Part shown: in pieces, positions 40,507 to 47,687 of the stretch
How positions within the stretch are numbered: position 1 is the first letter of the stretch
How the letters are laid out: each line of letters opens with the position of its first letter
Program-made: the position numbers and the translations under genes
Notes under the pieces: generated by a model
Databases searched by the model: none
Seen by the model: only the letters and a program-made list of their open reading frames with translations
What the model was told of the DNA's origin: nothing
DNA from: Clostridiales bacterium
GTDB taxonomy: Bacteria > Bacillota > Clostridia > Christensenellales > Aristaeellaceae
Assembly: GCA_004557905.1 (NCBI GenBank)
Contig: SFFH01000012.1
Span: 1 to 49,521, forward strand
Reading direction: 5' to 3'
DNA length: 49,521 nt

Positions 40507-41610
40507 ATGCGTTTTTCCTGCGATACCAACGATCTGAACACGAGCCTCTCCATTGTCAGCCGCGCGCTGGCGGTACGCTCTCCGAAGCCGATTCTGGAAG
40601 GCATCCTCCTTGAATCCTGCGAGCAGGGACTGCGCATGATCTGCACAGACCTCGCGCTCGGCATTCAGACGACCATTCCGGCGACCTTCACCGAGGAGGG
40701 CCGCGCCGTGCTGCCCGGCAAGCTGCTGTGCGAGATCGTGCGCAAGCTGCCCGGCGGCATCTGCGAGTTTTCCATTTCCGACCGCATGCAGGCGACCATC
40801 CGCTGCGCGAGCATCCGCACGACGATCACCGGCTTTGACCCGGTCGAGTATCCGGAGCTGCCGCAGGTGGCAGGCGCTTCCTTCTCCATGCCGCAGAGCA
40901 CGCTGCGCGACATGATCGGCCGCACGCTGTTCGCCATCGCGGTGGACGAGAGCCGCCCGATCCTCACCGGCTGCCTGATGGAGGTGGGCAAAGCCGAAAT
41001 GCGCGTGGTCGCGCTGGACGGCTTCCGCCTGGCGATGCGCAAGGAGAGCATCGAAGGCCCGGAGAGCGACGTCGCGGCCGTCGTGGGCGGCAAGGTGCTG
41101 GGCGACATCGCGAAGATCCTGAGCGACATCGACGAGGAGGTCGCCCTCTGCTTCAGCCGCAGCCACGTGCAGATGAACGTGGGCGCGACGCACATCGTCG
41201 CCCGCCTGCTCGAGGGCGAGTTCATCCGCTACCGCCAGATTCTGCCGCAGGAGTGGCAGACCCGCGTGAGCGTGCGCAGCGGCGAGCTGGGCAGCGCCAT
41301 TGACCGCGCCAGCCTGATTGCGCGCGAGGGCAAGAGCAATCTGGTGTGCTTCAAAATCGACGGCGACACGCTGACCGTCACCTCCAACTCCGAAAACGGC
41401 GACATGGAGGAAAAAATCGACGTGACGACCGAGGGCAAGGACCTGACCATCGCCTTCAACGTCCGCTACATCACCGATGTGCTCAAGGCGATCTCCGACG
41501 ACGAGGTCTTCATGCGCTTCAACTCCAATGTCAGCCCCTGCGTCGTCTGCCCGACCGAGGGCGACAGCTACCTGTACCTGGTGCTGCCGGTGCGCGTGTT
41601 TAACGCGTAA
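40507..41610 (+). CDS. dnaN: DNA polymerase III beta subunit (sliding clamp)
   Basis: 367 residues, normal size for DnaN, with three repeated clamp domains. Typical stretches: LNTSLSIVSRALAVRSPKPILEGIL near the N-terminus, MIGRTLFAIAVDESRPILTG in domain 2 and NVRYITDVLKAI with the C-terminal YLVLPVR, which ends the clamp; parts shown. The start at 40507 is set by GGAGGT (40494-40499); the ATG at 40492 overlaps it. Normally directly downstream of dnaA, here 9.3 kb away. Confidence 0.97.
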   Translation: MRFSCDTNDLNTSLSIVSRALAVRSPKPILEGILLESCEQGLRMICTDLALGIQTTIPATFTEEGRAVLPGKLLCEIVRKLPGGICEFSISDRMQATIRCASIRTTITGFDPVEYPELPQVAGASFSMPQSTLRDMIGRTLFAIAVDESRPILTGCLMEVGKAEMRVVALDGFRLAMRKESIEGPESDVAAVVGGKVLGDIAKILSDIDEEVALCFSRSHVQMNVGATHIVARLLEGEFIRYRQILPQEWQTRVSVRSGELGSAIDRASLIAREGKSNLVCFKIDGDTLTVTSNSENGDMEEKIDVTTEGKDLTIAFNVRYITDVLKAISDDEVFMRFNSNVSPCVVCPTEGDSYLYLVLPVRVFNA

Positions 41611-41620
41611 GCAGCTTCAA

Positions 41621-41747
41621 GCCGCGCGAAGCGAAGAAGGGGTCTGGGGATGAAATCCCCAGGCGGGGTTTGGGGCCTGCGACCCCAACGTCCCCCATCG
41701 CGAAGCGATCAGAAAGCGCCGTCAGGGAGCGAAGCGAGACCTGACGG
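41621..41747 (+). repeat. Modular intergenic hairpin repeat, copy 3
   Basis: GCCGCGCGAAGCGAAGAAGG head; hairpin B CTGGGGAT-gaa-ATCCCCAG (41644-41662); hairpin C TTGGGG/CCCCAA (41670-41688); then ATCGC-gaa-GCGAT (41697-41709) and CCGTCAGG/CCTGACGG (41719-41747) in place of module E. It lies between dnaN and recF. Confidence 0.75.
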
Positions 41748-41810
41748 TGAATCACCGCAGGGTTGGTTTGAGAACAATATTCAGCAAGACAGAATGAGAG
41801 AATAGAGGAT

Positions 41811-42905
41811 ATGCGCGTTCAATCGCTGAGCCTCAAAAATTTCAGAAATTATGAGCAGGCGAGCATCACGCCTGACAGCGGCGTGACCGTATTCACCGGG
41901 CCGAACGCGCAGGGCAAGACCAACATCCTGGAGGCGCTGCACCTGTGCTGCCTGGGCAGAAGCCACCGGACGGCGCGCGACGAGGAGCTCATCCGCTGGG
42001 GCGCGGACAGCGCGCGCGTGCAGATCCTCACGCTGCAGATGGATGGCACGCACGAGGTGACGATCCTGCTGAGCCGTTCCCAGAAGAAAAAGAAGACGGT
42101 GCGCATCGGCGCGCGGCAGGCGGAGCGCATCGGCGAGCTCTTTGGCCACGTCTGCGGCGTGCTCTTTTCGCCGGAGGACCTCTCCATCGTCAAGGACGGC
42201 CCGGCGGAACGGCGCAGATTTCTGGACATGCAGCTCTCGCAGCTGCGCCCGCAGTACTTTTACAGCCTGCAGCGCGCGGTGCGCACGCTGAACCAGCGCA
42301 ACGCGCTCCTCAAGGAAATTGCAAAGCATCCGTCCCTGCTGCCCACGCTGGACATGTGGGACGAGCAGCTCGCGCGCGTGGGCGCGGAGATCGCGCAAAG
42401 CCGACGCCAGGCCATCGCCTTTCTTGACGAGGAGGCCAGGAGGGCGCACGCCTCGCTGACGGACGGGCGCGAGGAGCTCAGACTGTGGTACATCTCCCAG
42501 ACCGTCGACGCGCCGGACGCCGCGGAGCAGCTTTTGGGCCGCCTGCGCGCGGCCAGAAGCGAGGACCTGCGCAGGATGACCACGACGGTGGGCATCCACC
42601 GCGACGACATGGGCGTGACGATTAACGGCAAGGAGGCGCGCACGTTTGCCTCGCAGGGGCAGCAGCGCAGCGCGGTGCTCTCCCTCAAGCTGGCGCAGCT
42701 GGAGATGGCCGCCAGGGAGACGGGCGAAGCGCCGATTCTGATGCTCGACGACGTGATGAGCGAGCTGGACCCGCAAAGGCGCCGCCAGCTCATCGAGCGG
42801 ATCGACCGCGTGCAGACGTTTGTGACCTGCACGGATCTGTCCGACCTGGCCGGCGCGCGGCAGGGCGCGGTCTACCATGTGGAAAACGGCACGCTCCGGG
42901 CGTGA
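41811..42905 (+). CDS. recF: DNA replication and repair protein RecF
   Basis: 364 residues, SMC-like ATPase that loads RecA at gaps. Walker A GPNAQGKTN (about 30-38), the hallmark LSLKNFRNYE at the N-terminus, LFSPEDLSIVKDGPAERRRFLD in the middle, signature SQGQQRSAVLSLKLA and Walker B LMLDDVMSELD; parts shown. ATG 41811 with AGAGGAT close upstream. dnaN-recF order is conserved, but the usual small S4-domain gene (yaaA) between them is missing, replaced by the repeat. Confidence 0.96.
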   Translation: MRVQSLSLKNFRNYEQASITPDSGVTVFTGPNAQGKTNILEALHLCCLGRSHRTARDEELIRWGADSARVQILTLQMDGTHEVTILLSRSQKKKKTVRIGARQAERIGELFGHVCGVLFSPEDLSIVKDGPAERRRFLDMQLSQLRPQYFYSLQRAVRTLNQRNALLKEIAKHPSLLPTLDMWDEQLARVGAEIAQSRRQAIAFLDEEARRAHASLTDGREELRLWYISQTVDAPDAAEQLLGRLRAARSEDLRRMTTTVGIHRDDMGVTINGKEARTFASQGQQRSAVLSLKLAQLEMAARETGEAPILMLDDVMSELDPQRRRQLIERIDRVQTFVTCTDLSDLAGARQGAVYHVENGTLRA

Positions 42906-42970
42906 CGCTTCCTTTTGGGAAAGACCGTATTTTTGACGCAATAAAAGGAAAAAACGGAATTATACGGCCA

Positions 42971-43035
42971 TTGTCCACAATCATCCACAAATTATCCACA
43001 GTTATCCACAAAAGTGTGGATAACTGTGTGGACAA
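42971..43035. other. DnaA-box cluster 3 downstream of recF: phased tandem boxes
   Basis: Four direct boxes in a row at 10-11-bp steps: TTGTCCACA (42971), TCATCCACA (42981), TTATCCACA (42992) and TTATCCACA (43002), then inverted TGTGGATAA (43015-43023) and TGTGGACAA (43027-43035). A/T-rich DNA precedes (42925-42965). This dense, same-face array is the best match in the window to a working initiation site where DnaA forms a filament. Confidence 0.8.
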
Positions 43036-43083
43036 GATACGGATAAGCTGGGGACAACCCCGACAAGCGCATGCGGGCGCAGG

Positions 43084-43174
43084 TTTTTGGGCAGTCCAAA
43101 AAAGGAGATCAGCCAAAAGATTTTGGGCCTTTTTCAGCCAAAACATTTTGGATCAGGCTTTGGATACCTCCAAA
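43084..43174. repeat. Four spaced CCAAAA/TTTTGG palindromes
   Basis: TTTTTGG-gcagt-CCAAAAA (43084-43102), CCAAAA-ga-TTTTGG (43113-43126), CCAAAA-ca-TTTTGG (43138-43151), and TTTGG/CCAAA (43159-43174). The centres are about 26, 25 and 22 bp apart. They lie between the phased DnaA boxes and the next gene, so they may bind an origin protein or the regulator of that gene. They do not look like terminators. Confidence 0.6.
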
Positions 43175-43210
43175 AGTGGAAAAGTGGGAGAAAGGAAACA
43201 AAAAGCAACG

Positions 43211-44401
43211 ATGGATCGCAACAAGAAGCGCGTGACGTACATGACCGGCGCAAACAGCACGCTGAGCACTTACGGCATGAACGACCGGAAGAAGAAAAAG
43301 CCGATGCCGCAGCGCCTGCGCATGCTCTCGGTACTGGCCGTGCTCGCCGCTGTCATCATCCTGGCGGTTTTCTATGCGCTCAGCAGCACGGGCCGGGAAA
43401 GCGTGGGCAGGGTGACGCGCATCGGCGCGACGCTCTCCCAGAACGTGACGCCCTTCGGCGACAGCGTGATCTTCTACGACGGCACGACGCTGCACTGCAT
43501 GGCCGCAACCGGCGGCAACGAGTGGAGCTATCAGATCGGCACGAACGCGGACTATGACGCCACGAAGGAGCGCATCGTCGCCTGGTCGGGCAACGACCTG
43601 TACATCCTCAATAGCCGGGGCCGCCTGATCTACAACAACAAGATGTCCGACACGATCCAGTTCGCCAGCGCGGGCAGCAGCTATGTGGCGGCGTTTGTGG
43701 GCGAGCCGGACAACGGCGTCGTCTCCGTCATCAACGAGGCGGGCCAGATCGTGGACAACGTGACCATCAGCAATCAGACGCTGCTGGACATCGGCTTTTT
43801 CAAGGCCGTCACCTCCTCGAGCGCGCAGGAGACCGAGCTGATGTGGGTGCTGGGCCTGGATACGACCGGCACGGTCATCTCCACCGAGCTGCAGACCTTC
43901 CAGCCCGGCAAGCTCTCCACCGGCAAGAGCTCCCTGGGCGAGCACATCGCCTACAAGGTCTATTCGATTGACGGCTCGCTCGAGGTCGTCACCACGCGCC
44001 AGATCATGCACTACAACTACCGTGTGCTCGAGGAGAGCAACCCCACGCTGATCTACGGCTACACCGTGGAGGACGTGCAGCAGGTCGGCGGCATGACCTA
44101 CCAGCTGCTGATTCCCGCACAGGAGAGCCGCGAGGGCGTGCGCATCAACAACGTGCGCCTGATGTATGGCAATGTCGACCGCGTGCTGCACCTGCCCAGC
44201 GAATGCCTCGCCGCGGCGCTGGGCACGCATTCCGTGTACGGCTTTGCCAGCAATGCCGTGTACGTCTGCCGATTCGGCGAGACGACGTTCGCCGCGCATG
44301 CGCTGCCCATCACCGTCACGGCCGTGCTGGGCATGATCTCGGACAACCGCGTGATCGTCGCCTCCGGCTCGGAAATCTACGTGGTCGAGCTGCCGCGGTA
44401 A
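43211..44401 (+). CDS. Membrane-anchored DUF5711-like protein, probable beta-propeller
   Basis: 396 residues. A basic cytoplasmic start (DRKKKKPMPQRLR, about 25-37), one transmembrane helix (MLSVLAVLAAVIILAVFYAL), then an extracellular part of about 340 residues built of repeated short beta stretches (DGTTLHCMAATGGNEWSYQIG, GNDLYILNSRGRLIYNNKM, VSVINEAGQIVDN), resembling a PQQ/WD-type propeller; parts shown. I link it to the DUF5711 family, whose role is not known. GAAAGGA is 13 nt before the ATG. It lies directly downstream of the phased DnaA boxes and upstream of cvpA. Confidence 0.7.
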   Translation: MDRNKKRVTYMTGANSTLSTYGMNDRKKKKPMPQRLRMLSVLAVLAAVIILAVFYALSSTGRESVGRVTRIGATLSQNVTPFGDSVIFYDGTTLHCMAATGGNEWSYQIGTNADYDATKERIVAWSGNDLYILNSRGRLIYNNKMSDTIQFASAGSSYVAAFVGEPDNGVVSVINEAGQIVDNVTISNQTLLDIGFFKAVTSSSAQETELMWVLGLDTTGTVISTELQTFQPGKLSTGKSSLGEHIAYKVYSIDGSLEVVTTRQIMHYNYRVLEESNPTLIYGYTVEDVQQVGGMTYQLLIPAQESREGVRINNVRLMYGNVDRVLHLPSECLAAALGTHSVYGFASNAVYVCRFGETTFAAHALPITVTAVLGMISDNRVIVASGSEIYVVELPR

Positions 44402-44403
44402 AT

Positions 44404-44490
44404 ACTCCCTCCACCATCCTTCGGATGGTCCCCCCTCCCTCAGGAGGGAGGCTGGGGGTGCCTCAAAGGCTCCCTCTCTGAGGGCGTCAT
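44404..44490. repeat. CTCCCTC-type repeat, inverted half copy
   Basis: CTCCCTCC, hairpin ACCATCC-ttc-GGATGGT (44413-44429), then CCTCCCTC-ag-GAGGGAGG (44434-44451), and a further GGCTCCCTC-tct-GAGGG hairpin (44469-44483). It is the inverse of the right half of the repeat at 28161-28271, with a third hairpin added. Confidence 0.7.
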
Positions 44491-44523
44491 CGTTCTGCTA
44501 TCGTCTCATCGAAAGGAGCATTC

Positions 44524-45219
44524 ATGAACATCATCGATATCCTCATTCTGGCGGTGCTCGCCGTCAGCGTGATCTACGGCATGCACCGCGGCTTCATCAG
44601 CGGCGTGCTGAGCGTGGCGGCGCTCATCGGCGCGGCGGCGCTGTCCTTCGCCATGAGCCCTCAGCTGGCCGCGTGGCTCAAGGGCAACCGGACGCTGGTG
44701 GACACACTGATGTACTACACCGACGCGGGCAGCCGCGTGAGCAGCCTCGACCTGTCGCTCATGAGCGTGTCGCAGGTGACGGAGAGCGCGCTGGCGCAGA
44801 TTTTGTCCAGCGCGCATCTGCCCGCCGCGTTTGAAAGCGCGTTCATCACGGGCATCAGCGCCGCGCCGGCCGGCATGAGCATTTCCGAGCTGCTGAGCCA
44901 GACGATTGTGAGCGTGTCCATCTCCATCCTCAGCTTCCTGATCTGCTTTTTTGTGTCGTACATCGTCGCGACGTTTGTCATCCACCTGATCAGCTACGTC
45001 TTTGAGCTGCCGGTGCTGCGGCATCTGGACGCGCTCATCGGCGGCGTGTTCGGCCTGGTGCGCGGCGTGCTGCTGCTGTTCATCCTCTTTGCGCTGGTGC
45101 CCATCGTGCTGGCGATCGCGCCCGTGCCGCAGATTGAGGAGATGATCGCGGCCTCGCGCATGGCGCCGATGTTTGACAGCCAGCTGATTCTCTCCATCCT
45201 GCGCAGCTCGATCGGATAA
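44524..45219 (+). CDS. cvpA: CvpA-family membrane protein
   Basis: 231 residues. Helices at about 3-20, 28-48, 125-150 and 175-198. The N-terminal IIDILILAVLAVSVIYGMHRGFISGVLSVAALIGA and the later VLRHLDALIGGVFGLVRGVLLLFIL (parts shown) are the family pattern (colicin V production protein). CvpA proteins affect envelope integrity; exact activity unknown. ATG 44524 with AAAGGAG upstream. Followed 17 bp later by a very small gene. Confidence 0.85.
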   Translation: MNIIDILILAVLAVSVIYGMHRGFISGVLSVAALIGAAALSFAMSPQLAAWLKGNRTLVDTLMYYTDAGSRVSSLDLSLMSVSQVTESALAQILSSAHLPAAFESAFITGISAAPAGMSISELLSQTIVSVSISILSFLICFFVSYIVATFVIHLISYVFELPVLRHLDALIGGVFGLVRGVLLLFILFALVPIVLAIAPVPQIEEMIAASRMAPMFDSQLILSILRSSIG

Positions 45220-45236
45220 GGCAAGGAGGAAACGCC

Positions 45237-45410
45237 ATGGAAGTATTCTACTATCGCTGCCCGGTGTGCGGCTATGTGCATCAGGTGCCCAGCTACTGGA
45301 TGAGCTACGCGGCTGAGGACAGCCACGAGCAGATGCACTTTGATCCCCGGACGCAGAGCGTCTGCGAAAACCAGACGCTTGATTACGCGGGCGAGGGTAA
45401 TACGGACTGA
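45237..45410 (+). CDS. 57-residue protein with a CxxC motif, possible half zinc ribbon
   Basis: Read by hand: MEVFYYRCPVCGYVHQVPSY..., ending AGEGNTD, 57 residues. It has AAGGAGGAAACGCC before the ATG, an excellent ribosome site. Features: YRCPVCGYVH (a rubredoxin-like zinc knuckle), then HEQMHFD and a later SVC. With two Cys at the knuckle and further His/Cys it could bind one zinc. Aromatic and acidic content is high. Not recognised as a family. It is 17 bp after cvpA and probably co-transcribed with it. Confidence 0.7.
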   Translation: MEVFYYRCPVCGYVHQVPSYWMSYAAEDSHEQMHFDPRTQSVCENQTLDYAGEGNTD

Positions 45411-45468
45411 ACCTCATCCGTCATGTCTTCGGCATGCCACCTTCCCCATAGGGGAAGGCTGATGTTGC
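45411..45468. repeat. Half copy of the ACCTCATCCG element
   Basis: ACCTCATCCG (45411-45420), hairpin ATG-type CATG-tcttcgg-CATG and CCTTCCCC-ata-GGGGAAGG, matching the left half of the element at 15628-15755. The right half is missing. Confidence 0.65.
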
Positions 45469-45494
45469 ATGAAGCATGTATGCCGGTTCTCGCA

Positions 45495-45601
45495 GGCGAA
45501 CGCAGTTCGCCCCTGTACGGCATGTTTCATCCGCCGCGAAGCGAAGAAGGGGTCTGGGGACAATGTCCCCAGCAGGGGTTTGGGGACAGCGTCCCCAAGA
45601 A
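45495..45601 (+). repeat. Modular intergenic hairpin repeat, copy 4
   Basis: Hairpin A GGCGAA-cgcag-TTCGCC (45495-45511), head CCGCCGCGAAGCGAAGAAGG, hairpin B CTGGGGA-caatg-TCCCCAG (45554-45572), hairpin C TTGGGGAC-agc-GTCCCCAA (45580-45598). It ends at AGAAAGG, which is the ribosome site of the M42 gene at 45610. Confidence 0.8.
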
Positions 45602-45609
45602 AGGTCTTT

Positions 45610-46653
45610 ATGGATTATCTCAAGTTTCTCTCCGGGATCACCACGGTGCCCGGCACGAGCGGGTATGAAGCGCCCGTCGCCGAGGCGTTTGCCGGGGCCT
45701 TTGCGCCCTTTTGCGACGAGGTGCGCATCGACGGCAGCCAAAGCGTGATCGCCGTGCAGCGCGGCAGCGGCAGGGGCCCGCGGGTCATGCTCTGCGCGCA
45801 CATCGACGAGGTCAGCCTGATGACCACGCTCGTGGAGGAGGACGGCAGCGTCCGCTTCCAGTCCATCGGCGTGGCGGCTCAGACGCTGCCTGCGCAGGAG
45901 GTGACCCTGCTTTGCAAGGACGGCCCCATCTACGGCGTGATCGGCGCGATGCCGCCGCACCTGACCGACCGGAATGCGCGCGATCAGGCGACGCCGGTTG
46001 GTGAGCTGTTCATCGACACGGGCCTGCCGGCGCAGGAGGTCAGGCGCAGGGTGCCCGCGGGCACGCCGGTGCAGCTCACGGGCCGCACGACGGCGCTGCA
46101 GAACGGGCTCGTCGCCAGCAAGACGCTCGACGACCGCGCGTGCGCGGCCATCCTGCTGGACTGCGCGCAGCAGATGCGGCGCAGGCTGCACGACGCGGAG
46201 GTGGTCTATCTCCTCTCTGCCAGCGAGGAGTGGGGCTGCCTCGGCGCGGTTACGGCGACGGAGAACATCCGCCCGGATATGGCGGTCATCCTCGACGTGA
46301 CGCACGGCACCATGCCCGGCTGCGAGGAGGGCGAGACGTATCCCGTGGACTGCACGACGCTCTCCGCGGGGCCCAATACGCACAGAAGGCTGACCGATCT
46401 GCTCAAAAAGCAGGCGGAGCGCCTCGGCGTCAAAACGCAGATCGAGGTCTGCGCGGGCAATACCTGGACGGATGCCTGGGATGTGCAGGTGGCGTGCGAG
46501 GGCGTGCCGTGCACGATCATGAGCCTGCCGATCAAGTACATGCACACCACGGTGGAACTGGGCTCGCTGGAGCTGATGCAAAAGCAGGCGCATCTGCTGT
46601 GCGAGGCGGTCTGCGAGCTTCATGAGGGCTGGGAGGAAACGCTATGCTTCTGA
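45610..46653 (+). CDS. M42-family aminopeptidase (first of three)
   Basis: 347 residues, M42 glutamyl aminopeptidase/endoglucanase-like fold with two metal ions. Metal and catalytic sites: H in CAHIDEVS (about 63-70), D in KTLDDRAC (about 173-180), E-E in ASEEWGCLGA (about 208), D in VILDVTHG (about 231-238), and late H in KYMHTT. The GGGTDA loop of the family reads NTWTDAWDVQ here, a departure shared by neither neighbour. Start ATG 45610 with AGAAAGG 6 nt upstream; the frame before it is the repeat element. Overlaps the second M42 gene by 10 bp. Confidence 0.85.
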   Translation: MDYLKFLSGITTVPGTSGYEAPVAEAFAGAFAPFCDEVRIDGSQSVIAVQRGSGRGPRVMLCAHIDEVSLMTTLVEEDGSVRFQSIGVAAQTLPAQEVTLLCKDGPIYGVIGAMPPHLTDRNARDQATPVGELFIDTGLPAQEVRRRVPAGTPVQLTGRTTALQNGLVASKTLDDRACAAILLDCAQQMRRRLHDAEVVYLLSASEEWGCLGAVTATENIRPDMAVILDVTHGTMPGCEEGETYPVDCTTLSAGPNTHRRLTDLLKKQAERLGVKTQIEVCAGNTWTDAWDVQVACEGVPCTIMSLPIKYMHTTVELGSLELMQKQAHLLCEAVCELHEGWEETLCF

Positions 46654-47687
46654 GCGACATCACGGCGCTGCGCGCTCCCTCCGGCTGGGAGGACGAGGCG
46701 CGAAACGCCATCCGCCGCGAGGCGGAGGACATTCTCAAGGACCGGGAAGGCCGCGTGTACGGCGATACGATGGGCAACCTCTACGCATTCCGCAGGGGCA
46801 CGGACAGCGCGCTGCCGCACGTTATGCTGGCGGCGCACATGGATGAGGTCGGCTTCATCGTCCGCTTTGCCGGAGAGGACGGCCTGCTGCGCATCGACAG
46901 CGTCGGCGGGATCGATCCCCGGTGCGCCGTCTCCAAGCGCGTGATCGTGGGCGAGGGGACCGTGCCGGGCGTGATCGGCGTGAAGGCCATCCACCTGATG
47001 AGCGCGGAGGACCGGAAGAAGGCGCCGGACTTTGCGCACATCTTCATCGATATCGGCGCAAAGGACAAGGCCGAGGCCGAGCGCCTTTGCCCGCCCGGCA
47101 GCTACGCGACGTTTGAAAGCGAATACCGTGAGTTTGGCGACGGCTTTGTGAAGGCGAAGGCGCTCGACGACCGCGCGGGCTGCATGATCCTGCTGAACGT
47201 GCTGCGCGAAAGCGGCTATGCGGGCGACATGACCTGCGTGTTCACCGTGCAGGAGGAGGTCGATCTGCGCGGCGCGAGGATTGCGGCGAGGCGGGTCATG
47301 CCGGACGCAGCCATCATCGTGGACACTACCACGGCCAACGACATGGGCATGACCGATGCACATCAGCAGGTGACCCGTTGCGGCGACGGCCCGGCGCTCA
47401 CATTCATGGACAAGCGCGCGATCATCCCGCAGAGGATGCGCGAGCTGGCGCTGTGCGCAGCGAAAAAGCACGGCATGCCCGTGCAGATCAAGCGCGGCGC
47501 GGGCGGCGGCACCGACGCGGGCGAGATTCAGCTGGCGGGCGCAGGCGTGCCGTGCTTGTCCATCGTGATCCCGTGCCGCTACATTCACAGCCCGGCGAGC
47601 GTGTGCAAGCTGAGCGATATCGACGCGGCGCAGGCGCTGACGCTCGCCGTGCTGGGAGAGTTTGAAGCGAGGAGCGAGCAGCCATGA
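46644..47687 (+). CDS. M42-family aminopeptidase (second of three)
   Basis: 347 residues. Same architecture with fully standard motifs: AAHMDEVGFIV (about 67), KALDDRAGCM (about 172), VQEEVDLRGA (about 202), IIVDTT (about 222), GAGGGTDAGEIQLAGAGVP (about 285-303) and IPCRYIHSPAS, so a working di-metal aminopeptidase. These enzymes form large tetrahedral 12-mers that trim peptides from the N-terminus. ATG 46644; GGGAGG 9 nt upstream. 4-bp overlap with the third gene. Confidence 0.9.
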   Translation: MLLSDITALRAPSGWEDEARNAIRREAEDILKDREGRVYGDTMGNLYAFRRGTDSALPHVMLAAHMDEVGFIVRFAGEDGLLRIDSVGGIDPRCAVSKRVIVGEGTVPGVIGVKAIHLMSAEDRKKAPDFAHIFIDIGAKDKAEAERLCPPGSYATFESEYREFGDGFVKAKALDDRAGCMILLNVLRESGYAGDMTCVFTVQEEVDLRGARIAARRVMPDAAIIVDTTTANDMGMTDAHQQVTRCGDGPALTFMDKRAIIPQRMRELALCAAKKHGMPVQIKRGAGGGTDAGEIQLAGAGVPCLSIVIPCRYIHSPASVCKLSDIDAAQALTLAVLGEFEARSEQP

